Shown here in pieces: positions 1 to 11,900 of a stretch of DNA of 64,000 nucleotides (positions are counted from its first letter, which is position 1; every line of letters begins with the position of its first letter). A program made the position numbers and the translations under genes. This DNA comes from Auanema rhodensis (lineage: Eukaryota > Nematoda > Chromadorea > Rhabditida > Rhabditidae): positions 992,001-1,056,000 of the forward strand of contig OZ059894.1 in the NCBI GenBank assembly GCA_964057225.1, written 5' to 3'. The notes below the pieces were generated by a model that saw only the letters and a program-made list of their open reading frames with translations, had not been told where the DNA came from and did not search any database.

Positions 1-12
1 AGAAAAAATTAG
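1..12 (+). repeat. Partial monomer at left edge
   Basis: These are the last 12 bases of a monomer cut by the window edge. It ends in TTAG rather than the usual TTAA, a variant seen again only before the monomers at 715 and 2470. Its first base also differs from the usual CGAAAA context. Confidence 0.9.
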
Positions 13-384
13 TTCTTCAGGGTGAAAATCGAGGATATAAGTGTGAACTTATATCAGTTGATATCTCGGTGCATTTTTAAGCTAGCGCAAATCTGATAAC
101 ACAGATCGACGCAGCTTAAAAATCCGCATCCAATGCACTATACTACTTTGAGAAACGCTTAATATAAAAATTAGTTATGATCGTTTGAAAAATGATGCAT
201 TAGTGTATGTTGAGTTTCCATGTACACTCAACATTGCTTCCAAAAACATTTTGACAAAAATTTTTTCGAAAAATTTCAAAATAATTTAGCAAAAAGTAGA
301 TGTTTTTAGATTCCTTTTTCTAACGCAAAGACGATGAACAATGTTATTCAACGAAAAAATTAATTCTTCAGGGTGAAAATCGAG

Positions 385-406
385 GATATAAGTGTGAACT
401 TATATC
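385..406. repeat. Inverted repeat 1 of the monomer (p22-43), shown in monomer 2
   Basis: GATATAAGT, a 4-base spacer GTGA, then ACTTATATC: perfect 9-bp arms. Present in nearly every monomer. Exceptions change one arm only, for example p28T in monomers with GATATATGTG, p37A in monomer 132 and p22T in monomers 142 and 146. The palindrome GATATC (p48-53) follows, becoming GATGTC in the p51G subtype. Confidence 0.95.
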
Positions 407-416
407 AGTTGATATC

Positions 417-483
417 TCGGTGCATTTTTAAGCTAGCGCAAATCTGATAACACAGATCGACGCAGCTTAAAAATCCGCATCGA
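417..483. repeat. Inverted repeat 2 of the monomer (p54-120), shown in monomer 2
   Basis: A long compound dyad. The outer arms TCGGTGC (p54-60) and GCATCGA (p114-120) pair with one G-T mismatch, then a two-base bulge (p112-113). The main arms ATTTTTAAGCT (p61-71) and AGCTTAAAAAT (p101-111) are a perfect 11 bp. Inner GCG/CGC and ATCTG/CAGAT (p79-83/p90-94) close on a 6-base loop. As DNA this could extrude a cruciform; as RNA it would fold into a hairpin. Subtype alleles p61T, p66C and p82G each break one pair. Confidence 0.92.
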
Positions 484-521
484 ATGCACTATACTACATT
501 GAGAAACGCTTAATACAAAAA

Positions 522-605
522 TTAGTTATGATCGTTTGAAAAATGATGCATTAGTGTATGTTGAGTTTCCATGTACACTCAACATTGCTTCCAAAAACAT
601 TTTGA
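522..605. other. Conserved core of the monomer (p159-242), shown in monomer 2
   Basis: Reading through all units, I noticed only four different substitutions here, in ten monomers: p198 C (monomer 22), p210 A (25, 35, 38), p224 A (24, 34, 37) and p223 A (46, 63, 67). Each group is explained by block duplication. The rest of the monomer has more than twenty commonly variable sites. The core contains inverted repeat 3 and ATGCAT. It may be a protein-binding or positioning element, but nothing in the sequence names a binder. Confidence 0.75.
558..585. repeat. Inverted repeat 3 of the monomer (p195-222), shown in monomer 2
   Basis: ATGTTGAGT, a 10-base spacer, then ACTCAACAT: perfect 9-bp arms. 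It lies within the most conserved stretch of the monomer. Alternative pairing of GTGTA (p191-195) with TACAC (p211-215) overlaps it. Confidence 0.95.
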
Positions 606-633
606 CAAAAATTTTTTCGAAAAATTTCAAAAT
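599..633. repeat. Inverted repeat 4 of the monomer (p236-270), shown in monomer 2
   Basis: Outer arms ATTTTG and CAAAAT flank an A/T-tract palindrome. In p256A monomers the core is AAATTTTTT-C-AAAAAATTT, a 9-bp mirror around one base. In p256G monomers, such as this one, the core is TTTTTCGAAAAA, a continuous 12-bp palindrome containing TTCGAA. The p256 A/G choice is one of the main subtype markers. Confidence 0.92.
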
Positions 634-1767
634 AATTTAGCAAAACGTAGATGTTTTTAGATTCCTTTTTTCAAGGCAAACACGATGGACAATGTTTTTC
701 AACGAAAAAATTAGTTCTTCAGGGTGAAAATCGAGGATATAAGTGTAAACTTATATCAGTTGATATCTCGGTGCATTTTTAAGCTAGCGCAAATCTGATA
801 ACACAGATCGACGCAGCTTAAAAATCCGCATCGAATGCACTATACTACTTTGAGAAACGCTTAATACAAAAATTAGTTATGATCGTTTGAAAAATGATGC
901 ATTAGTGTATGTTGAGTTTCCATGTACACTCAACATTGCTTCCAAAAACATTTTGACAAAAAATTTTTCAAAAAATTTCAAAATAATTTAGCAAAAAGTA
1001 GATGTTTTTAGATTCCTTTTTTCAAGGCAAACACGATGAACAATGTTTTTCAACGAAAAAATTAATTCTTCAGGGTGAAAATCGAGGATATAAGTGTGAA
1101 CTTATATCAGTTGATGTCTCGGTGCATTTTTAAGCTAGCGCAAATCTGATAACACAGATCGACGCAGCTTAAAAATCCGCATCGAATACACTATACTACA
1201 TTGAGAAACGCTTAATACAAAAATTAGTTATGATCGTTTGAAAAATGATGCATTAGTGTATGTTGAGTTTCCATGTACACTCAACATTGCTTCCAAAAAC
1301 ATTTTGACAAAAAATTTTTCAAAAAATTTCAAAATAATTTAGCAAAAAGTAGATGTTTTTAGATTCCTTTTTTCAAGGCAAACACGATGAACAATGTTTT
1401 TCAACGAAAAAATTAATTCTTCAGGGTGAAAATCGAGGATATAAGTGTGAACTTATATCAGTTGATATCTCGGTGCATTTTTAAGCTAGCGCAAATCTGA
1501 TAACACAGATCGACGCAGCTTAAAAATCCGCATCGAATGCACTATACTACTTTGAGAAACGCTTAATACAAAAATTAGTTATGATCGTTTGAAAAATGAT
1601 GCATTAGTGTATGTTGAGTTTCCATGTACACTCAACATTGCTTCCAAAAACATTTTGACAAAAATTTTTTCAAAAAATTTCAAAATAATTTAGCGAAAAG
1701 TAGATGTTTTTAGATTCCTTTTTTCAAGGCAAAGACGATGGACAATGTTATTCAACGAAAAAATTAA

Positions 1768-3522
1768 TTCTTCAGGGTGAAAATCGAGGATATAAGTGTG
1801 AACTTATATCAGTTGATATCTCGGTGCATTTTTAAGCTAGCGCAAATCTGATAACACAGATCGACGCAGCTTAAAAATCCGCATCCAATGCACTATACTA
1901 CTTTGAGAAACGCTTAATATAAAAATTAGTTATGATCGTTTGAAAAATGATGCATTAGTGTATGTTGAGTTTCCATGTACACTCAACATTGCTTCCAAAA
2001 ACATTTTGACAAAAATTTTTTCGAAAAATTTCAAAATAATTTAGCAAAAAGTAGATGTTTTTAGATTCCTTTTTCTAACGCAAAGACGATGAACAATGTT
2101 ATTCAACGAAAAAATTAATTCTTCAGGGTGAAAATCGAGGATATAAGTGTGAACTTATATCAGTTGATATCTCGGTGCATTTTTAAGCTAGCGCAAATCT
2201 GATAACACAGATCGACGCAGCTTAAAAATCCGCATCGAATGCACTATACTACATTGAGAAACGCTTAATACAAAAATTAGTTATGATCGTTTGAAAAATG
2301 ATGCATTAGTGTATGTTGAGTTTCCATGTACACTCAACATTGCTTCCAAAAACATTTTGACAAAAATTTTTTCGAAAAATTTCAAAATAATTTAGCAAAA
2401 CGTAGATGTTTTTAGATTCCTTTTTTCAAGGCAAACACGATGGACAATGTTTTTCAACGAAAAAATTAGTTCTTCAGGGTGAAAATCGAGGATATAAGTG
2501 TAAACTTATATCAGTTGATATCTCGGTGCATTTTTAAGCTAGCGCAAATCTGATAACACAGATCGACGCAGCTTAAAAATCCGCATCGAATGCACTATAC
2601 TACTTTGAGAAACGCTTAATACAAAAATTAGTTATGATCGTTTGAAAAATGATGCATTAGTGTATGTTGAGTTTCCATGTACACTCAACATTGCTTCCAA
2701 AAACATTTTGACAAAAAATTTTTCAAAAAATTTCAAAATAATTTAGCAAAAAGTAGATGTTTTTAGATTCCTTTTTTCAAGGCAAACACGATGAACAATG
2801 TTTTTCAACGAAAAAATTAATTCTTCAGGGTGAAAATCGAGGATATAAGTGTGAACTTATATCAGTTGATGTCTCGGTGCATTTTTAAGCTAGCGCAAAT
2901 CTGATAACACAGATCGACGCAGCTTAAAAATCCGCATCGAATACACTATACTACATTGAGAAACGCTTAATACAAAAATTAGTTATGATCGTTTGAAAAA
3001 TGATGCATTAGTGTATGTTGAGTTTCCATGTACACTCAACATTGCTTCCAAAAACATTTTGACAAAAATTTTTTCGAAAAATTTCAAAATAATTTAGCAA
3101 AAAGTAGATGTTTTTAGATTCCTTTTTTCAAGGCAAACACGATGGACAATGTTTTTCAACGAAAAAATTAATTCTTCAGGGTGAAAATCGAGGATATAAG
3201 TGTGAACTTATATCAGTTGATATCTCGGTGCATTTTTAAGCTAGCGCAAATCTGATAACACAGATCGACGCAGCTTAAAAATCCGCATCGAATGCACTAT
3301 ACTACTTTGAGAAACGCTTAATACAAAAATTAGTTATGATCGTTTGAAAAATGATGCATTAGTGTATGTTGAGTTTCCATGTACACTCAACATTGCTTCC
3401 AAAAACATTTTGACAAAAATTTTTTCAAAAAATTTCAAAATAATTTAGCGAAAAGTAGATGTTTTTAGATTCCTTTTTTCAAGGCAAAGACGATGGACAA
3501 TGTTATTCAACGAAAAAATTAA
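1768..3522 (+). repeat. 5-mer higher-order block, copy 2 (monomers 6-10)
   Basis: Repeats the markers of monomers 1-5 in the same order. The 3' half of monomer 9 is the exception: from about p246 onward it has TTTTTTCGAAAA and CGATGGAC, where monomer 4 has the p249 A variant with CAAAAA and CGATGAAC. A conversion tract or short exchange within monomer 9 would explain this. Confidence 0.88.
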
Positions 3523-5411
3523 TTCTTCAGGGTGAAAATCGAGGATATAAGTGTGAACTTATATCAGTTGATATCTCGGTGCATTTTTAAGCTAGCGCAA
3601 ATCTGATAACACAGATCGACGCAGCTTAAAAATCCGCATCGAATGCACTATACTACTTTGAGAAACGCTTAATACAAAAATTAGTTATGATCGTTTGAAA
3701 AATGATGCATTAGTGTATGTTGAGTTTCCATGTACACTCAACATTGCTTCCAAAAACATTTTGACAAAAAATTTTTCAAAAAATTTCAAAATAATTTAGC
3801 AAAAAGTAGATGTTTTTAGATTCCTTTTTTCAAGGCAAAGACGATGGACAATGTTATTCAACGAAAAAATTAATTCTTCAGGGTGAAAATCGAGGATATA
3901 AGTTGGAACTTATATCAGTTGATATCTCGGTGCATTTTTAAGCTAGCGCAAATCTGATAACACAGATCGACGCAGCTTAAAAATCCGCATCGAATGCACT
4001 ATACTAAATTGAGAAACGCTTAATACAAAAATTAGTTATGATCGTTTGAAAAATGATGCATTAGTGTATGTTGAGTTTCCATGTACACTCAACATTGCTT
4101 CCAAAAACATTTTGACAAAAATTTTTTCGAAAAATTTCAAAATAATTTAGCGAAAAGTAGATGTTTTTAGATTCCTTTTTTCAAGGCAAACACGATGGAC
4201 AATGTTTTTCAACGAAAAAATTAATTCTTCAGGGTGAAAATCGAGGATATAAGTGTGAACTTATATCAGTTGATATCTCGGTGCATTTTTAAGCTAGCGC
4301 AAATCTGATAACACAGATCGACGCAGCTTAAAAATCCGCATCGAATGCACTATACTACTTTGAGAAACGCTTAATACAAAAATTAGTTATGATCGTTTGA
4401 AAAATGATGCATTAGTGTATGTTGAGTTTCCATGTACACTCAACATTGCTTCCAAAAACATTTTGACAAAAATTTTTTCAAAAAATTTCAAAATAATTTA
4501 GCGAAAAGTAGATGTTTTTAGATTCCTTTTTTCAAGGCAAAGACGATGGACAATGTTATTCAACGAAAAAATTAATTCTTCAGGGTGAAAATCGAGGATA
4601 TAAGTGTGAACTTATATCAGTTGATATCTCGGTGCATTTTTAAGCTAGCGCAAATCTGATAACACAGATCGACGCAGCTTAAAAATCCGCATCGAATGCA
4701 CTATACTACTTTGAGAAACGCTTAATACAAAAATTAGTTATGATCGTTTGAAAAATGATGCATTAGTGTATGTTGAGTTTCCATGTACACTCAACATTGC
4801 TTCCAAAAACATTTTGACAAAAAATTTTTCAAAAAATTTCAAAATAATTTAGCAAAAAGTAGATGTTTTTAGATTTTTTTTTTCAAGGCAAAGACGATGG
4901 ACAATGTTATTCAACGAAAAAATTAATTCTTCAGGGTGAAAATCGAGGATATAAGTGTGAACTTATATCAGTTGATATCTCGGTGCATTTTTAAGCTAGC
5001 GCAAATCTGATAACACAGATCGACGCAGCTTAAAAATCAGCATCGAATGCACTATACTACTTTGAGAAACGCTTAATACAAAAATTAGTTATGATCGTTT
5101 GAAAAATGATGCATTAGTGTATGTTGAGTTTCCATGTACACTCAACATTGCTTCCAAAAACATTTTGACAAAAATTTTTTCGAAAAATTTCAGAATAATT
5201 TAGCAAAAAGTAGATGTTTTTAGATTCCTTTTTTCAAGGCAAAGACGATGGACAATGTTTTTCAACGAAAAAATTAATTCTTCAGGGTGAAAATCGAGGA
5301 TATAAGTGTGAACTTATATCAGTTGATATCTCGGTGCATTTTTAAGCTAGCGCAAATCTGATAACACAGATCGACGCAGCTTAAAAATCCGCATCGAATG
5401 CACTATACTAC
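3523..5411 (+). repeat. Irregular monomers 11-16 (5' part)
   Basis: Monomers without a clean higher-order copy. Monomers 10-11 and 13-14 resemble each other at three-monomer spacing: AGCGAAAAG in 10 and 13, the p249 A variant in 11 and 14. Monomer 12 has a private AGTTGGAAC and CTAAATTGAG. Monomer 14 has a long T run (near 4875) where others have TTCC. No gene or foreign insertion is present. Confidence 0.8.
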
Positions 5412-8400
5412 ATTGAGAAACGCTTTATACAAAAATTAGTTATGATCGTTTGAAAAATGATGCATTAGTGTATGTTGAGTTTCCATGTACACTCAACATT
5501 GCTTCCAAAAACATTTTGACAAAAATTTTTTCGAAAAATTTCAAAATAATTTAGCAAAAAGTAGATGTTTTTAGATTCCTTTTTTCAAGGCAAAGACGAT
5601 GGACAATGTTATTCAACGAAAAAATCAATTCTTCAGGGTGAAAATCGAGGATATAAGTGTGAACTTATATCAGTTGATATCTCGGTGCATTTTTAAGCTA
5701 GCGCAAATCTGATAACACAGATCGACGCAGCTTAAAAATCCGCATCGAATGCACTATACCACATTGAGAAACGCTTTATACAAAAATTAGTTATGATCGT
5801 TTGAAAAATGATGCATTAGTGTATGTTGAGTTTCCATGTACACTCAACATTGCTTCCAAAAACATTTTGACAAAAATTTTTTCAAAAAATTTCAAAATAA
5901 TTTAGCAAAAAGTAGATGTTTTTAGATTTCTTTTTTCAAGGCAAAGACGATGGACAATGTTATTCAACGAAAAAATTAATTCTTCAGGGTGAAAATCGAG
6001 GATATAAGTGTGAACTTATATCAGTTGATATCTCGGTGCATTTTTAAGCTAGCGCAAATCTGATAACACAGATCGACGCAGCTTAAAAATCCGCATCGAA
6101 TGCACTATACTACATTGAGAAACGCTTAATACAAAAATTAGTTATGATCGTTTGAAAAATGATGCATTAGTGTATGTTGAGTTTCCATGTACACTCAACA
6201 TTGCTTCCAAAAACATTTTGACAAAAATTTTTTCAAAAAATTTCAAAATAATTTAGCAAAAAGTAGATGTTTTTAGATTCCTTTTTTCAAGGCAAAGACG
6301 ATGGACAATGTTATTCAACGAAAAAATTAATTCTTCAGGGTGAAAATCGAGGATATAAGTGTGAACTTATATCAGTTGATATCTCGGTGCATTTTCAAGC
6401 TAGCGCAAATCTGATAACACAGATCGACGCAGCTTAAAAATCCGCATCGAATGCACTATACCACATTGAGAAACGCTTTATACAAAAATTAGTTATGATC
6501 GTTTGAAAAATGATGCATTAGTGTATGTTGAGTTTCCATGTACACTCAACATTGCTTCCAAAAACATTTTGACAAAAATTTTTTCGAAAAATTTCAAAAT
6601 AATTTAGCAAAAAGTAGATGTTTTTAGATTCCTTTTTTCAAGGCAAACACGATGAACAATGTTTTTCAACGAAAAAATTAATTCTTCAGGGTGAAAATCG
6701 AGGATATATGTGTGAACTTATATCAGTTGATGTCTCGGTGCATTTTTAAGCTAGCGCAAATCTGATAACACAGATCGACGCAGCTTAAAAAGCCGCATCG
6801 AATGCACTATACTACATTGAGAAACGCTTAATACAAAAATTAGTTATGATCGTTTGAAAAATGATGCATTAGTGTATGTTGAGTTTCCATGTACACTCAA
6901 CATTGCTTCCAAAAACATTTTGACAAAAATTTTTTCAAAAAATTTCAAAATAATTTAGCAAAAAGTAGATGTTTTTAGATTCCTTTTTTCAAGGCAAAGA
7001 CGATGGACAATGTTATTCAACGAAAAAACTAATTCTTCAGGGTGAAAATCGAGGATATAAGTGTGAACTTATATCAGTTGATATCTCGGTGCTTTTTTAA
7101 GCTAGCGCAAATCGGATAACACAGATCGACGCAGCTTAAAAATCCGCATCGAATACACTATACTACTTTGAGAAACGCTTAATACAATAATTAGTTATGA
7201 TCGTTTGAAAAATGATGCATTAGTGTATGTTGAGTTTCCATGTACACTCAACATTGCTTCCAAAAACATTTTGACAAAAATTTTTTCAAAAAATTTCAAA
7301 ATAATTTAGCAAAAAGTAGATGTTTTTAAATTCCTTTTTTCAAGGCAAAGACGATGGACAATGTTATTCAACGAAAAAATTAATTCTTCAGGGTGAAAAT
7401 CGAGGATATAAGTGTGAACTTATATCAGTTGATATCTCGGTGCATTTTTAAGCTAGCGCAAATCTGATAACACAGATCGACGCAGCTTAAAAATCCGCAT
7501 CGAATGCACTATACCACATTGAGAAACGCTTTATACAAAAATTAGTTATGATCGTTTGAAAAATGATGCATTAGTGTATGCTGAGTTTCCATGTACACTC
7601 AACATTGCTTCCAAAAACATTTTGACAAAAATTTTTTCGAAAAATTTCAAAATAATTTAGCAAAAAGTAGATGTTTTTAGATTCCTTTTTTCAAGGCAAA
7701 CACGATGAACAATGTTTTTCAACGAAAAAATTAATTCTTCAGGGTGAAAATCGAGGATATAAGTGTGAACTTATATCAGTTGATGTCTCGGTGCATTTTT
7801 AAGCTAGCGCAAATCTGATAACACAGATCGACGCAGCTTAAAAATCCGCATCGAATGCACTATACTACATTGAGAAACGCTTAATACAAAAATTAGTTAT
7901 GATCGTTTGAAAAATGATGCATTAGTGTATGTTGAGTTTCCATGTACACTCAACATTGCTTCCAAAAACATTTTGACAAAAATTTTTTCAAAAAATTTCA
8001 AAATAATTTAGCAAAAAGTAGATGTTTTTAGATTCCTTTTTCAAGGCAAAGACGATGGACAATGTTATTCAACGAAAAAATTAATTCTTCAGGGTGAAAA
8101 TCGAGGATATAAGTGTGAACTTATATCAGTTGATATCTCGGTGCATTTTTAAGCTAGCGCAAATCTGATAACACAGATCGACGCAGCTTAAAAATCCGCA
8201 TCGAATGCACTATACTACTTTGAGAAACGCTTAATACAAAAATTAGTTATGATCGTTTGAAAAATGATGCATTAGTGTATGTTGAGTTTCCATGTACACT
8301 CAACATTACTTCCAAAAACATTTTGACAAAAATTTTTTCAAAAAATTTCAAAATAATTTAGCAAAAAGTAGATGTTTTTAGATTCCTTTTTTCAAGGCAA

Positions 8401-8920
8401 AGACGATGGACAATGTTATTCAACGAAAAAATTAATTCTTCAGGGTGAAAATCGAGGATATAAGTGTGAACTTATATCAGTTGATATCTCGGTGCATTTT
8501 CAAGCTAGCGCAAATCTGATAACACAGATCGACGCAGCTTAAAAATCCGCATCGAATGCACTATACCACATTGAGAAACGCTTTATACAAAAATTAGTTA
8601 TGATCGTTTGAAAAATGATGCATTAGTGTATGTTGAGTTTCCATATACACTCAACATTGCTTCCAAAAACATTTTGACAAAAATTTTTTCGAAAAATTTC
8701 AAAATAATTTAGCAAAAAGTAGATGTTTTTAGATTCCTTTTTTCAAGGCAAACACGATGAACAATGTTTTTCAACGAAAAAATTAATTCTTCAGGGTGAA
8801 AATCGAGGATATATGTGTGAACTTATATCAGTTGATGTCTCGGTGCATTTTTAAGCTAGCGCAAATCTGATAACACAGATCGACGCAGCTTAAAAATCCG
8901 CATCGAATGCACTATACTAC
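5412..8920 (+). repeat. 10-mer higher-order block, copy 1 (3509 bp)
   Basis: Matches 8921-12429 at a spacing of 3509 bp (10 x 351 minus one deleted T in the run near 8040). Shared rare markers are AAAATCAATTC (5622), AGATTTC (5926), CATTTTCAAGC (6392), AAAAAGCCGC (6787), AAAAAACTAATTC (7023), the p61T/p82G haplotype (7092), the one-base T deletion (8040), CATTACTTCC (8303) and CCATATACAC (8641). The one difference I found is a C at 7581 where copy 2 has T. Breakpoints lie between p51 and p135 of monomers 16 and 26. Confidence 0.92.
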
Positions 8921-11900
8921 ATTGAGAAACGCTTTATACAAAAATTAGTTATGATCGTTTGAAAAATGATGCATTAGTGTATGTTGAGTTTCCATGTACA
9001 CTCAACATTGCTTCCAAAAACATTTTGACAAAAATTTTTTCGAAAAATTTCAAAATAATTTAGCAAAAAGTAGATGTTTTTAGATTCCTTTTTTCAAGGC
9101 AAAGACGATGGACAATGTTATTCAACGAAAAAATCAATTCTTCAGGGTGAAAATCGAGGATATAAGTGTGAACTTATATCAGTTGATATCTCGGTGCATT
9201 TTTAAGCTAGCGCAAATCTGATAACACAGATCGACGCAGCTTAAAAATCCGCATCGAATGCACTATACCACATTGAGAAACGCTTTATACAAAAATTAGT
9301 TATGATCGTTTGAAAAATGATGCATTAGTGTATGTTGAGTTTCCATGTACACTCAACATTGCTTCCAAAAACATTTTGACAAAAATTTTTTCAAAAAATT
9401 TCAAAATAATTTAGCAAAAAGTAGATGTTTTTAGATTTCTTTTTTCAAGGCAAAGACGATGGACAATGTTATTCAACGAAAAAATTAATTCTTCAGGGTG
9501 AAAATCGAGGATATAAGTGTGAACTTATATCAGTTGATATCTCGGTGCATTTTTAAGCTAGCGCAAATCTGATAACACAGATCGACGCAGCTTAAAAATC
9601 CGCATCGAATGCACTATACTACATTGAGAAACGCTTAATACAAAAATTAGTTATGATCGTTTGAAAAATGATGCATTAGTGTATGTTGAGTTTCCATGTA
9701 CACTCAACATTGCTTCCAAAAACATTTTGACAAAAATTTTTTCAAAAAATTTCAAAATAATTTAGCAAAAAGTAGATGTTTTTAGATTCCTTTTTTCAAG
9801 GCAAAGACGATGGACAATGTTATTCAACGAAAAAATTAATTCTTCAGGGTGAAAATCGAGGATATAAGTGTGAACTTATATCAGTTGATATCTCGGTGCA
9901 TTTTCAAGCTAGCGCAAATCTGATAACACAGATCGACGCAGCTTAAAAATCCGCATCGAATGCACTATACCACATTGAGAAACGCTTTATACAAAAATTA
10001 GTTATGATCGTTTGAAAAATGATGCATTAGTGTATGTTGAGTTTCCATGTACACTCAACATTGCTTCCAAAAACATTTTGACAAAAATTTTTTCGAAAAA
10101 TTTCAAAATAATTTAGCAAAAAGTAGATGTTTTTAGATTCCTTTTTTCAAGGCAAACACGATGAACAATGTTTTTCAACGAAAAAATTAATTCTTCAGGG
10201 TGAAAATCGAGGATATATGTGTGAACTTATATCAGTTGATGTCTCGGTGCATTTTTAAGCTAGCGCAAATCTGATAACACAGATCGACGCAGCTTAAAAA
10301 GCCGCATCGAATGCACTATACTACATTGAGAAACGCTTAATACAAAAATTAGTTATGATCGTTTGAAAAATGATGCATTAGTGTATGTTGAGTTTCCATG
10401 TACACTCAACATTGCTTCCAAAAACATTTTGACAAAAATTTTTTCAAAAAATTTCAAAATAATTTAGCAAAAAGTAGATGTTTTTAGATTCCTTTTTTCA
10501 AGGCAAAGACGATGGACAATGTTATTCAACGAAAAAACTAATTCTTCAGGGTGAAAATCGAGGATATAAGTGTGAACTTATATCAGTTGATATCTCGGTG
10601 CTTTTTTAAGCTAGCGCAAATCGGATAACACAGATCGACGCAGCTTAAAAATCCGCATCGAATACACTATACTACTTTGAGAAACGCTTAATACAATAAT
10701 TAGTTATGATCGTTTGAAAAATGATGCATTAGTGTATGTTGAGTTTCCATGTACACTCAACATTGCTTCCAAAAACATTTTGACAAAAATTTTTTCAAAA
10801 AATTTCAAAATAATTTAGCAAAAAGTAGATGTTTTTAAATTCCTTTTTTCAAGGCAAAGACGATGGACAATGTTATTCAACGAAAAAATTAATTCTTCAG
10901 GGTGAAAATCGAGGATATAAGTGTGAACTTATATCAGTTGATATCTCGGTGCATTTTTAAGCTAGCGCAAATCTGATAACACAGATCGACGCAGCTTAAA
11001 AATCCGCATCGAATGCACTATACCACATTGAGAAACGCTTTATACAAAAATTAGTTATGATCGTTTGAAAAATGATGCATTAGTGTATGTTGAGTTTCCA
11101 TGTACACTCAACATTGCTTCCAAAAACATTTTGACAAAAATTTTTTCGAAAAATTTCAAAATAATTTAGCAAAAAGTAGATGTTTTTAGATTCCTTTTTT
11201 CAAGGCAAACACGATGAACAATGTTTTTCAACGAAAAAATTAATTCTTCAGGGTGAAAATCGAGGATATAAGTGTGAACTTATATCAGTTGATGTCTCGG
11301 TGCATTTTTAAGCTAGCGCAAATCTGATAACACAGATCGACGCAGCTTAAAAATCCGCATCGAATGCACTATACTACATTGAGAAACGCTTAATACAAAA
11401 ATTAGTTATGATCGTTTGAAAAATGATGCATTAGTGTATGTTGAGTTTCCATGTACACTCAACATTGCTTCCAAAAACATTTTGACAAAAATTTTTTCAA
11501 AAAATTTCAAAATAATTTAGCAAAAAGTAGATGTTTTTAGATTCCTTTTTCAAGGCAAAGACGATGGACAATGTTATTCAACGAAAAAATTAATTCTTCA
11601 GGGTGAAAATCGAGGATATAAGTGTGAACTTATATCAGTTGATATCTCGGTGCATTTTTAAGCTAGCGCAAATCTGATAACACAGATCGACGCAGCTTAA
11701 AAATCCGCATCGAATGCACTATACTACTTTGAGAAACGCTTAATACAAAAATTAGTTATGATCGTTTGAAAAATGATGCATTAGTGTATGTTGAGTTTCC
11801 ATGTACACTCAACATTACTTCCAAAAACATTTTGACAAAAATTTTTTCAAAAAATTTCAAAATAATTTAGCAAAAAGTAGATGTTTTTAGATTCCTTTTT

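Larger units (their letters stand above)
13..1767 (+). repeat. 5-mer higher-order block, copy 1 (monomers 1-5)
   Basis: Five monomers that recur 1755 bp (5 x 351) downstream. Rare markers shared with copy 2 are CATCCAATG and TAATATAAAAA in monomer 1, CTAACGCAAAG near 321, GCAAAACGTAG in monomer 2, GTGTAAAC in monomer 3, GAATACAC in monomer 4 and AGCGAAAAG in monomer 5. Monomers 3 and 4 carry a T-to-A change at p249 that I saw only at this end of the array. Confidence 0.9.

Noticed and set aside
417-483. Bacterial-style terminator at the hairpin p54-120
   Set aside because: A dyad is present, but there is no upstream gene, it repeats 182 times, and the context is a eukaryotic satellite.
385-483. 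Compensating changes in dyad arms (p28T with p37A; p61T with p111A)
   Set aside because: The paired changes exist but in different monomers, so they do not restore pairing within one unit.
599-633. CENP-B box at TTCGAAAAATTTC
   Set aside because: The start TTCG and the A match, but the required CGGG at the end is absent on either strand.
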